This document shows, piece after piece, positions 23,524 through 33,460 of a DNA stretch of 64,000 nt (positions are counted from its first letter, which is position 1; each line of letters opens with the position of its first letter). Origin of the DNA: Multifurca ochricompacta (lineage: Eukaryota; Basidiomycota; Agaricomycetes; Russulales; Russulaceae); assembly GCA_022496185.1 (NCBI GenBank), contig WTXG01000123.1:1-64000 (forward strand), read 5' to 3'. The notes beneath the pieces were generated by a model that saw nothing but the letters and a program-made list of their open reading frames with translations, was not told the DNA's origin and made no database searches. The translations under genes and the position numbers were made by a program.

Positions 23524-23944
23524 TTTTGGTCTCATCTGACCAAATCACCCTCTTCCAGTCCTCCATAGTCCAGTTTTGGTACTTCAAAGCAAAGGCTAAG
23601 TACTTCTTGCAATGTACTGCAGAGAGTAGTGGCCTTTTCTTCTTTGTTACAGCCTTGAATGAATGTTGTTTAAGAACCCAGTTCACAGTTTGTGAAGAGG
23701 CATGGTTGGGGATAATGGAATTGATGTGCTTTGTGGCCTGGACAACATTGCCAACCTTTCCTGTGGTGATTTGTATCATGATAGCATGTTCAGAGGTAGC
23801 AGAGAGCTTGGAAGGATGACCAAAATGAGGTGACTGATGGTTGGGAAGGAGGGTTATGAGTGTCCTAGAGACTCTGGACTGGCTGAGGCTGAGTCTGGAG
23901 GCAATAGTGTGAGTGGAATGACCTTCAGAGGCCAGAGAGTGCAT
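23399..23944 (-). pseudogene. Tc1 transposase N-terminal fragment, right arm
   Basis: Same protein as the left arm, on the minus strand, but extending through the spacer (QNWTMEDWKRVIWSDETKIN) to include the first catalytic Asp context WSDETK of the DDE domain. It then runs antisense through the left arm, so the tail is meaningless. Confidence 0.8.
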
Positions 23945-24382
23945 GTTTTCTTTCTAAGCAGAGGAGGTGGGGTACATTGGGAAATTATAATATTCTGCGA
24001 ATGTAAACTATGGTTAAATAGCTCTATTCCAGGTCCCATCAATATTAAGATAACTATGGTAACCATATATTAAGGATTGGTTGCTGTACATTTGGTGGAA
24101 CATCAGATTCTGATATTTCTGATACCCCCTCACAAAACTGAGTCAATGAGTCCCCAATTTGAAATGGGCATAGCTCCACAGGTTTTGATCAGAATTACAT
24201 AATAATTGTTGCATTACATAACCCTTATCATGTGCCTTTTATGATATACCAAGACTTTGTTTATATTTGTTTTGGCTGATGCAATATTCAACAAACAGTG
24301 CAAAAGTGCAAAACATTGACTCAGTTTTGTGAGGCACTGTAAGGTCAGGTGGGGGTCTGGAGAAGTTCACTCCATGCATGGA

Positions 24383-24967
24383 TGTTACAACCTCTGCCGA
24401 GCAACCCCGTTTTCTTTACTCTTCCCAATGCGAACCCCTCTTTACCGCCTACACTACACTTCTTGATCACGTCCCCATCCTGGGACCCATCACATGCTCT
24501 ACTCCCATCCCCATGACTCAGTTTGTATCTGTTGACTTGATGCTTGTCTATGTTTACTCTTTTATCGTCTTATCTCCTTATCTTATGACTGGACACTTAC
24601 TTAGTACCCTATCAGAAGCCAGGCTTTACGCCATCCGCTTTCATATATTTGGGCCCACCTGACTCCGTTATCCTTATCTATAGATGCCCACTAGATTACA
24701 TATATAAGTCCGCTGTAACTACCTTGTAGACTTCAGACTCGACTTATTGAATATATCAGTGCCTGTCTTCTGGACATACCTTTGAAAGCCTTGGTTCAAT
24801 CGTCTCAGTACTTCTGGTACTTCCTGCTTAACATTGTCTTAAGGGTACAGCCCCTTTTGACTTTGACTTCTCCTGTATAACTCCAAGGGATCTTGTTGGT
24901 CCCTTACCTGATCACAAACGAATGCTGTCACACAAGTCATGTGGAACGTCCTGCACCAGACATAACA
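24383..24967 (+). repeat. 5' LTR of element F
   Basis: 585 bp TGTTACAACC...CATAACA. TATATAAG at 24701-24708, self-complementary AGACTCGACTT at 24735-24745 (+34). Primer site AAGTCGAGTCT at 24970-24980, 2 nt after the LTR, an exact 11-nt complement. Confidence 0.9.
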
Positions 24968-24986
24968 TCAAGTCGAGTCTCTCATT

Positions 24987-26495
24987 GTGGCTTCCAGCCG
25001 CAGTCAGACCCTGTTTAAAGAAGAGCTCATTGAATGCAGAGATGAGAATAATCTTTCACAACAAGTACTTGGCTCTGCCGCCTGGAAAGATTTTGAAACC
25101 GAGTTTGGATACTACGTTTATCACAACAGAAGATACCAACCAGTAGAATATGACAATGAGAAAAGAGTTTGGTACTGTATCCAATACTCGGAAAGCCGAC
25201 ACTCTTGGGTCACCACAGGACCTGCACCACCAGAATTTGGACTTGGACCATGGAGAGAAAATCCCCTGGCCATTGTCATGGACTCTGAACCAGAAGAGTA
25301 CATAGAAGAAAATAGCAAAGAAGCACTGGTATTAGCATCGACTACCACCCCAGTTGCACCTGAAGTTGTCATGATCAGAGCCCCTGCTTTGACAACTCCT
25401 CAGATATCCATACAATCCACCGACACAGTCACCCCATTCTATCAGAACATGTCCACCATTGCCACTCAACTTCCAGACCCAGCTCCTCCACCCCCACCAC
25501 CAGTCATGGCACCACCAAACATTCCCCTGCCCTCAGGATGGTTGTCAGGTGTCCTACCCCAGACATTCATGGGGGATCATTCACAAAGCAAGAAGTTCAT
25601 GTTGGAGTTTACCACCTTCAAAAACTTCAACCACGACGTTGCCCAGATCATTAACCCGTTCCAGTGGGCTAATCTCTTTCTCTCCCTCATCCGAGGAGAT
25701 GCAGTAGATGACTGGATGATGGAGCAGCTGGAATGGCTAAATGAGCAGATTGAGAGTGGATGGCAAACCACAAGCGAAGGCCTTTGGGAGACAATTGCCC
25801 AGAAGTTTAAAGATGCATTTACTGATGGGCAAGCCAAACAGAAGGCGGCCCATGAACTAAAGTCTCTAAAGATGGACAAGGGAGACCTTGATGTGTATGT
25901 CACAAAATTCAGAAGTCTGGCCAATAGAGCTGGATACAACACTGACAAAGAGGCCACACTGGACCTCTTCTCTCAAGGACTACCCAACCCCTTGGTAAAG
26001 AACATTATACAATTCCACCACCCCCAGGATTGGGACACCTGGGTGGATGCTGCCCAACGACAGCAGCAAGACTACCTTGACTTCCAAACACATTTTGGAG
26101 TTGACACCAAGAAGGGGAAAACCCAGGACCAATGGAAGGCGGCCTTTGGCATCAAACCCACACACCACCAGAGAGATCCAAATGCCATGGATACCTCAGC
26201 AGATAGAACCCAGGCCAGGGCAACACTCATGGAGGATGAGTGTCAGACTTTGATGAAAGAGGGCCGATGCTTCCACTGCAAAGCACAAGGACATATGTCT
26301 TGAGATTGTCCAAAGAAGGGAGCACATGTCGCCGAAGCTACTACCACCCCAGTCCATCCCATCAGCAACCCACCCATGACAGACAAACGTACCAAGGAAG
26401 AGAAGGCCCAGGACATATGGGCAAATATGATGAAGGAGAGTGAGGAAGTGTGCGCCATTCTAGTTGAAAAGGTGTTTGCCAAAAGGGATTTTTGA
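24987..26495 (+). pseudogene. Element F gag with one stop
   Basis: The frame opens right after the LTR with no ATG; GTG at 24987 in context ATTGTGG gives MASSRSQTLF. The pre-Gag domain (GYYVYHNRRYQPVEYDNEKR) is followed by an in-frame ATG at 25449 (MSTIATQLPDPAP), a Pro-rich linker and the capsid region (MLEFTTFKNFNHDV...FQWANLFLSLIRGD). The knuckle is broken by TGA at an Arg position (CFHCKAQGHMS*DC, 26301-26303). The end is KRDF-stop with GGATTTT at 26486-26492. Confidence 0.85.
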
Positions 26496-29400
26496 TCGGC
26501 TCTACCCCATCGGCCTGGGCACAAGCACTCCATGTAACCTCTGTGTATACTAGTCATTTCAAATCATTGAAAATACCAGTACATTTCAAAACCACACAGA
26601 AGACAGCCGATCATGACATCCTGGTTGATTCAGGAGCCACTGATAATTTTATTAGTCCATGGTTAGTGAAGACTCTGGGGCTGGGGATGCTGGCACTTCC
26701 CCAAGAAAAGAACATTTGGAACATTGATGGATGGCCAATCGGGCAGGAAAGATCACACATTACACTGATCTCAACGTCCAAGTAGGAGAAGAAATGAAAG
26801 TCATCTGTTTCCTTGTTACTGATCTAGGGGATGAAGATCTCATCTTAGGATATCCATGGCTGGCGGCATTTGAACCAAAGATTAACTGGACAGATGCCAC
26901 CATGGATAAGGAGTTCTACCCAGTCTTGATCATGTCCCTTGGATATGACTACCAGGCCCAACATGCAGCAATAAATAGCACCATTGAACTAAAAGAGGAG
27001 GATCCTGGCCGCTGCTATGTCACGAAAGCATCGGAACTGGCCCAAAGAGCAGTACAAGGACAGACCGAGAAAACCTTTGAAGAAGTAGTACCTGTTACCT
27101 ATCACCAACATTGGAAGGTGTTCTCAGAAGAAGAAACACAATGCTTCCCACCAGCGCACCCCTGGGACCATGCTATCGATTTTGTGCCAGAAACACCAAC
27201 GGCAATAGATTGTAAAATCTACCCCCTGTCCCAGCAGGAACAAGAGGCATTGACGGTGTTCCTCAAAGAACAACTGGCAAAAGGGTACATCCATCCATCC
27301 AAATCACAATATGCCTCCCCCTTCTTCTTCATTAAAAAGAAGGATGGCAAGCTCTGACCCATACAGGATTACCAACAATAAACACCTATACAGTGAAGAA
27401 TGCCTATCCGCTGCCTCTTATTTGGAACTCATCGACACTATGTAGGACAAGTCACTCTTCTCAAAGATGGATGTCTGATGGGGGTATAACAATGTTCGGA
27501 TCAAGGAGGGGATCAGTGCAAGGCAGCCTTTAAACCAACCAAGGCCTGTTTGAACCAAATGTCATGTTCTTTGGTCTTACCAACTCGCTGGCTACCTTCC
27601 AAGCAATGATGAACCACATCTTCCATGACCTTATTCTCACCAGCGAAGTAGTGGTGTACATGGATGACATATTAGTAGCAACTACGACAATCTCCTACAT
27701 CACCAAGAATGAGTACACCAGGTATTGGATATCCTGCAGGAGCACGACCTATATCTCAAACCGTCAAAATGCTCATTCGAACAATGGAGTGTTGAGTACT
27801 TGGGAGTCATCCTAGAAGGCGGTCACGTACAAATGGACCCAGTAAAGGTGCAAGGAATCTGAGAATGGCCTACACCTGCATGCATCAAAGACATGAGATC
27901 CTTCATAGGATTCTGCAACTTCTATCGATGTTTTGTACGAGGATTCTCTGGAATCACACAGCTGCTCAACGGACTGTTAAAGAAGGACATACCTTGGCAC
28001 TGGGGAGAAGAGCAACAACAAGCATTTGAATGTATCTGAGATATTGTTGGCTCAGAACCCATCCTCCTACAGCCAGATTTGGCAAAGCCCTTTGAACTCG
28101 AGGTTGATGCCTCCCACTTTGCCAATGGAGCAGTGTTGAATCAGAGGGACGCAATGGGGATGCTCCACCCAGTGGCCTTCTACTCCGAAGCATTCTCATC
28201 AGCTGAGTGAAATTATGACATTTGGGATTGTGAGCTTCTCACTATTGTAAAAGCCCTATGACATTGGTGACCATACCTAGCAGGAGCCCCTCATAAAACC
28301 ATCATCCATACCAACCACTCCAACCTATTGTATTGGAAGGAACCCCATAAGATTAGTTGATGAGTTGCCTGTGAAGTCTTGGAGCTTGAGGAATACAACT
28401 TCACATTGAAACACATTACTGGAAGTTGTAACGCCTGTGCAGATGCTCTATCATGAAGGACAGATATGCAGGGAGGTGAAGAGGACAATGAAAATGTCAC
28501 CATACTTCCCAAAGAGGTCTTCACGCATACAGCAGTTGTCAGCCTCCACAATATGGATTTATGGGCACAAGTATCACAAAATATGAACCAACAACTGTGC
28601 CAATCCTGGGCGGAAGCACATAATCTGAAAGAGATTGATGGCCTTTGGTGGAAAGATGGGGATTGCCTCATTGTCACCAGTGGCAACAACATTAAGAGGG
28701 GGGTGATCCATTTTCACCATGACCTTCCCTCCACTGGCCACCCCAGCATTGCAAATACATATGCCCTTGCCAAATGAGACTATTGGTGGCCAAATATGAA
28801 GAAAGACGTAGAAGAATATGTGAAAGGCTGCGCAGACTGTCAAGCTAACAAAGTGAACACGCACCCACACCCACCAGCTCCGTCTCCAATTACTCCTATG
28901 GCTGCGCTACCATTCCAAACGATCACCATGGACTTCATCATCAAACTGCCAAAGTCGCGAGGCTTTGACTCCATCCTTACCATCACCAACCATGACTACT
29001 CAAAGGCAGCATTATTCATACCATGCAATGAGTCCATCACAGCAGAAAAAGTGGCAAAACTATACCTCGACCATGTCTACAGACACTATGGACTCCCACA
29101 GAAAGTCATTTCAGACCAAGACCCATGTTTTACATCGACGTTCACAAGAGCCCTGTGCAAAATCCTCGATGTAACGCAGAATATCTCCACCACCTATCAC
29201 CCACAGACAGATGGCCAGTCAGAGAGGATGAACCAATGGTTGGAACAGTATCTTCGTTTCTGGTGCAATGGATGACAGGACGATTGGGTAGACTGGCTTG
29301 CGACAGCAGAGTTCACACACAATTCATGGCCAAATGGCACCACCAAAGCCTCCCCATTCTCCCTTATCATGGGGTGGACACCACGAACCACCTGGGCCAA

Positions 29401-29954
29401 TAAACCCATGAATGTCCCATCAGCTGCACAACGTATCGACCCATGGAACGAGATTAGGAAATTGGCCAATGAGAACCTACTCAAGGCACAAAAGGCTTTG
29501 TCAGAGAGACCGTTGAAATTCACACCTTATCAGACCAATGACCTTGTTTGGTTGGAAGGGAGGAACATTCACACGTTGCACCCAATGGCCAAATTAGCGC
29601 CCCAATGCCACAGACCATTCAAGATAACGAGGAAGCTGTCAGACGCGTCATATGAACTCGAGCTTCCATCCACATGGAGAATTCATCCAGTCTTCCATGC
29701 CAAGCTCCTGACACCTTATATAGAAATGTCCCTGCATGGGGAAAACTTCCCAAAACCTCCCCCTGAATTGATTGATGGAGAAGCGGAATGGGAAGTGGAG
29801 CGGATTCTAGACTCCCAGCAAAAAGGCCGAGGGCGCAAGCTGCATTACCTAGTCAAGTGGAAAGGATTCCCAGACTCTGACAACTCCTGGGAACCAGCTG
29901 GGAATATCTTTGCCCCAGTTCTTATTGCAGAGTTCCATACCCACCACCCAGAAG
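26492..29954 (+). pseudogene. Element F pol, heavily decayed
   Basis: Protease VDSGATDNFISPW; a one-base frameshift near 26730; RT to GKL-stop at 27357 (Arg in other copies). Further indels occur between 27360 and 27560, then [18 protein letters not shown] and [12 protein letters not shown]. RNase H carries several Arg-to-TGA stops (SAE*NYDIWD). Integrase has HPSIANTY, CADCQANK, MDFIIKLPKS and HPQTDGQSER. The GPF motif is changed (CHRPFKI). The chromodomain EAEWEVERIL...LVKWKGFPDSDNSWEP is followed directly by G's LTR. Confidence 0.85.
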
Positions 29955-30546
29955 TGTTACAATCCCTGCCGAGCAGCCCCATTTTCTTCCACCTCCCCAA
30001 TAGTGACCCATCCTTACCGCCTACTTTACATTTCATGATCACATCCCTGTCCTGGGACCCATCACGTGCTCTACTCCCCTCCCTGTGACTTGCTTTGGAC
30101 TTATTGATGTGCTGTATGCCTGTGTTTGACCTTTATCTCTTATCTTGTTATCTCCTTATCTTTATGTTCAGACACTTACTTAATACCCTATCAGAAGCTC
30201 GACTTTACGCCATCCGCTTCCGTATATTTGGGCCCACTTGACTCTGGCTCCTTATCTCGTAGACGCCCATTCGATTACGTATATAAGTCCGCTGTAACTA
30301 CATTGTAGACCTCAGACTTGACTTATTGAATACATCGGTGTTTGTCTTCTGGACTTCCCCTTGAAACCTTTGACTCGATCATCTCAGTGCTTTTGGCACT
30401 TTCTACTCAACATCGTCACTAGGGAACAGCCCCTTTGACTTTGACTCATCCATTTGAACTCCAAGAGGTCCTATTGATCTCTTATCTGAACAGATGTACA
30501 AAGCTGTCGCACAAGTCGTGCAGGACGTCTCACACCGGACGTAACA
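29955..30546 (+). repeat. 5' LTR of element G
   Basis: 592 bp TGTTACAATCC...CGTAACA. TATATAAG 30280-30287, AGACTTGACTT 30314-30324 (+34; one CpG-type change that still allows G-U pairing), primer site AAGTCGAGTCT 30549-30559. Confidence 0.88.
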
Positions 30547-32490
30547 TCAAGTCGAGTCTCTCACAGTGGCTTCCAGCCGCAGTCAGACCCTCTTCCGGGA
30601 AGAACTTATCGAACGCAGAGATGAGCATAATCTTTCACAGCAGGTACTTGGCTCTGCCACCTGGAAAGACTTTGAGACCGAGTTTGGATACTATGTCTAT
30701 CACAACGGAAGATACCAACCGGTAGAATATGATGACGAAAAGAGAGTTTGGTATCGCATCCGATACTCGGACAGCCAACACTCTTGGGTCACTACAGGAC
30801 CTGCCCCACCCGAATTTGGACTAGGCCCGTGGAGAGAAAATCCCCTGGCCATTGTCATGGACTCCAAACCAGAGGAGTACGTAGAAGAACCTAGTGAAGA
30901 AGAAGCACCGGCATTAGCAGCAACTACGTTTCCAGTTGCACCCACAGTTGTCACGTTCAGAGCCCCTGCTTTGACAACTCCCCAGATATCGATACAATCC
31001 ACAGAAACCGTCACCCTATCTCATCCACCCATGTCTACCATCGCCGCCCAACTTCCAGACCCCGCCCCACCAGCCCCTGTGGCACCACCACCAAACATCC
31101 CCCCCCCTTCTGGACGTCTGTCCGGAGTGTTGCCCCAAACATTTACTGGGGACCGTTCACAAAGCAAGAAATTCATGCTGGAGTTCACGATGTTCAAAAA
31201 CTTCAATCATGATGTCCCACAGATTGTCAACCCGTTTCAACGTGCCAATCTGTTTCTTTCCCTAATCCGAGGGGATGCAGTGGATGACTGGACGATGGAA
31301 CAATTGGAGTGGCTGAACGAGCAGGTTGAAAGTGGGTGCCGAACTACAAGCGAAGGTCTTTGGGAGACCATAGCCAAAAGGTTCAAAGACACCTTTACAG
31401 ACGGGCAGGCCAAACAAAAGGCAGCCCAGGAACTCAAGTCCCTCAGAATGGAAAAGGGAGAACTTGACGCCTATGTAGCCAAGTTCAGAAGCTTAGCCAA
31501 CAGGGCTGGCTATGACACCGACGAAGAGGCAACACTAGACCTCTTTTTGCAAGGCTTACCCAACCCCCTGGTCAAGAATATTATCCAGTTCCACCACCCT
31601 CATGACTGGGATACTTGGGTCAATGCTGCTCGGAGGCAGCAACAAGACTACCTCGACTTCCAGACGAGGTTTGGAGTTGACACTAAGAAAGGAAAGACCC
31701 GTGACCAGTGGAAGACCGCGTTTGGAGTAAAGCCCGTCCAGCATGGCCAGCGGGATCCAAATGCTATGGATACCTCCGTGGATCGGGCCCGAGCTCAAGC
31801 AGCACTTATGGAAGATGAGCGGCAGACCCTAATGAAGGAAGGGCGCTGCTTCTGTTGCAGAGCACTGGGACATATGTCCCAAGACTGCCCCAAGAAGGGA
31901 GTACGAGTCGCCATTGCCACCATAGCGCCAGAACATCCCATTCAGAATAACCCCCCCGCTGTGGATAAGCGGTCGAAAGAAGAGAAAGCTCAGGATATAT
32001 GGGCTAACATGATGAAGGAGAGCGAGGAAGTGCACGCCATACTAGGGCCTAGCACGAGTGCACTCATGAGTTACCCGGATCCGAACTCGTGGGTATTTAG
32101 ATTAGATAATCCCATACTCGGATCCGCATGAGTATGTTCCCACGGATCACCCAGAGCCGCGAGTCCTATACTCGCACAGATCCGAGTACTCGTGGGTATA
32201 CTCGTAGGTTTACTTGTAAGGTTTGAGGCAGCCAGAGATCTTCATCTTGCATACACAGAAAGAATATATATATTACTACAATCCCACGAAATTTCAAGTC
32301 AGATCATGCATCCGATCCAAAATAAAACAAGAATCAGTTACAATATCTATAGAAATGCGAAAAAACGCGAAAAAACGCGAAGTGTGGGGCGTGCCGATCA
32401 GACCGTGCATTGCCTTCCTATCTAGGAAGGTAGGCTTAAGAATGCACGCGTCGGCACGCGTCGGTACAGAGATGCCGGGATCACGCCTAA

Positions 32491-33070
32491 TTGATAAGAT
32501 CAAAAACGCGTTCACAATTAATTAGATACTTAGGATATACATCTAAGTGATAAGATCAAAAATGTATTCACAGTTAATTAGATACTTGGGATATACATCT
32601 AATACAAGTGATAAGATCAAAATGCGTTCACAATTAATTAGATACTTGGGATGTACATCTAAGTAATAAGATCAAAAATGCGTTCACAGTTAATTAGATA
32701 TTTAGGACATACATCTAATACAAGTGATAAGATCAAAAACGCGTTCACAATTAATTAGATACTTAGGATGTACATCTAAGTGATAAGATCAAAAACGCGT
32801 TCACAGTTAATTAGATACTTAGGATATACATCTAATACAAGTGATAAGATCAAAAATGCGTTCACAATTAATTAGATACTTGGGATGTACATCTAAGTGA
32901 TAAGATCAAAAATGCGTTCACAATTAATTAGATACTTAGGATGTACATCTAAGTGATAAGATCAAAAATGTGTTCACAATTAATTAGATACTAAAGATAT
33001 ACATCTAAGATAATACAAGTGATAAGATCAAAATGCGTTCACAATTAATTAGATACAAGTGATAAAATCA
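32491..33070 (+). repeat. Minisatellite, about 56-61 bp units
   Basis: About ten tandem copies of GTGATAAGATCAAAAATGCG followed by TTCACAATTAATTAGATACT and a TAGGATATACATCTAA end. Units alternate with and without an extra AATAC. Variation is again largely C/T at CpG (AACGCG versus AATGCG). Confidence 0.9.
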
Positions 33071-33117
33071 ATTCTGCATAACCCTATATATAATATATTG
33101 TGTGTCTTTACTAGTGA

Positions 33118-33193
33118 GGCTGAGTGGCTTAGTGGTTAGAGCACCAGACCGAGCTTGTTCCCGGAGGTCTTAGGTTCAATCCATGTTTCAGCC
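33118..33193 (+). other. tRNA-derived sequence (Pol III-like A and B boxes), degenerate
   Basis: A-box-like TGGCTTAGTGG and B-box GGTTCAATCC are 37 nt apart. The acceptor ends GGCTGAG and TTCAGCC can pair over 7 positions (last a wobble), and the D-arm GCTT/GAGC pairs. The T-stem and a standard anticodon arm do not pair; AGACC/GGTCT could form a longer middle stem. Probably a tRNA-derived module captured by the TIR element, not a working tRNA. Confidence 0.5.
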
Positions 33194-33460
33194 ATTTCTG
33201 TTCTAGGTTGATAAGCCTAGCAAAAAAATAATTTTATATAATAATATTCCCACGAGTATTCCGCGAGTACCCGTGTGGGTACCCGGGGTGCCAAAATTAA
33301 TACCCGGATCCGCATGAGTATTTTCCCACGGATCACCCGGATCCGCGAGTATCAATACCCGCGAGTTTTCCCACGGCTCTACTCAAAAAACTCGCGAGTT
33401 ACCTGGACTCGTGCTATGCCCTACACCATACTGGTAGAAAAGGCATTTGCAAAGAAGGAT

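Larger units (their letters stand above)
22718..24339. mobile_element. Palindromic Tc1/mariner derivative
   Basis: 1,622 bp flanked by TA duplications (22716-22717, 24340-24341). Ends are CAGTGCCTCACAAAACTGAG and its inverse. Two arms of 761 bp each (22718-23478 and 23579-24339) are near-perfect inverted copies around a 100-bp spacer. A second, inverted copy of the terminal motif sits about 190 bp inside each arm (22908-22928 on the left), as in IR/DR-type Tc1 elements. Each arm encodes the N-terminal part of a Tc1 transposase. No complete DDE domain is present, so it is non-autonomous. Confidence 0.92.
21290..24382 (-). mobile_element. Element E: type-M gypsy fragment interrupted by the Tc1 palindrome
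   Basis: Minus-strand ORF3 (21290-22479) and the pol tail (22516-22717), continuing after the Tc1 element as 24340-24382. It is cut on the left by D's 3' LTR within the ORF3 C-terminus and on the right by F's 5' LTR. Upstream pol of E is not in the window. Confidence 0.8.
22516..24382 (-). pseudogene. Element E chromodomain end of pol, split by Tc1
   Basis: Right part 24340-24382 encodes ...LHGVNFSRPPPDL; the TA target lies inside the next codon. Left part 22516-22717 encodes IDGEAEWEVEHILDSTRKGQG...LVKWKGFPDSDNSWEP and ends KNS-stop, with one TGA (HA*HPKAP). Removing the Tc1 element and one TA restores the family reading exactly. Confidence 0.8.
24383..29954 (+). mobile_element. Element F: type-M gypsy retrotransposon, 3' end replaced by G
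   Basis: 5' LTR, leader, gag and pol up to the last codons of the chromodomain (FHTHHPEV), where G's LTR begins. ORF3 and 3' LTR are missing from the window. The LTR at 29955 is only roughly 85% similar to F's own by eye, so it is G's and not F's 3' LTR. Confidence 0.85.
32044..33422. mobile_element. Non-autonomous TIR DNA transposon, Mutator-like by its duplication length
   Basis: 1,379 bp with 16-bp inverted ends AGGGCCTAGCACGAGT and AGGGCATAGCACGAGT. The 10-bp target copies ACGCCATACT (32034-32043) and ACACCATACT (33423-33432) differ only at a CpG. Subterminal regions are dense in ACTCGTGGG, CGCGAGT and GGATCCG motifs on both sides, probable transposase-binding arrays. The inside holds a minisatellite and a tRNA-like sequence, but no transposase. 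A 9-11 bp duplication suggests MULE; hAT (8 bp) fits less well. Confidence 0.8.

Noticed and set aside
23113..23944. Intact Tc1 transposase gene
   Set aside because: Only the DNA-binding half and, on one side, the first catalytic Asp remain; the arms are inverted copies and run into each other.
24922..25146. A 74-codon ORF starting in the LTR (MLSHKSCGTS...) present in F, K and M and overlapping gag in another frame
   Set aside because: It is conserved because it overlaps the LTR end and the pre-Gag coding region. Its frame shows no independent domain, and it is absent or altered in the diverged copy A. Kept only as a possible upstream ORF.
29955..30546. 3' LTR of element F
   Set aside because: It is followed by a primer site and gag, lies inside the last pol codons rather than after ORF3 and a purine tract, and is clearly diverged from F's 5' LTR. 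It is G's 5' LTR.
32491..33070. CRISPR-like array
   Set aside because: Units of 56-61 bp are contiguous variants without distinct spacers, and the context is eukaryotic. It is a minisatellite.
33118..33193. Functional tRNA gene
   Set aside because: T-stem and anticodon stem do not pair in the standard way and no anticodon can be assigned, so only a tRNA-derived sequence is claimed.
32044..33422. hAT-type assignment of the TIR element
   Set aside because: An 8-bp duplication cannot be placed at the TIR edges; a 10-bp one with a single CpG change fits.
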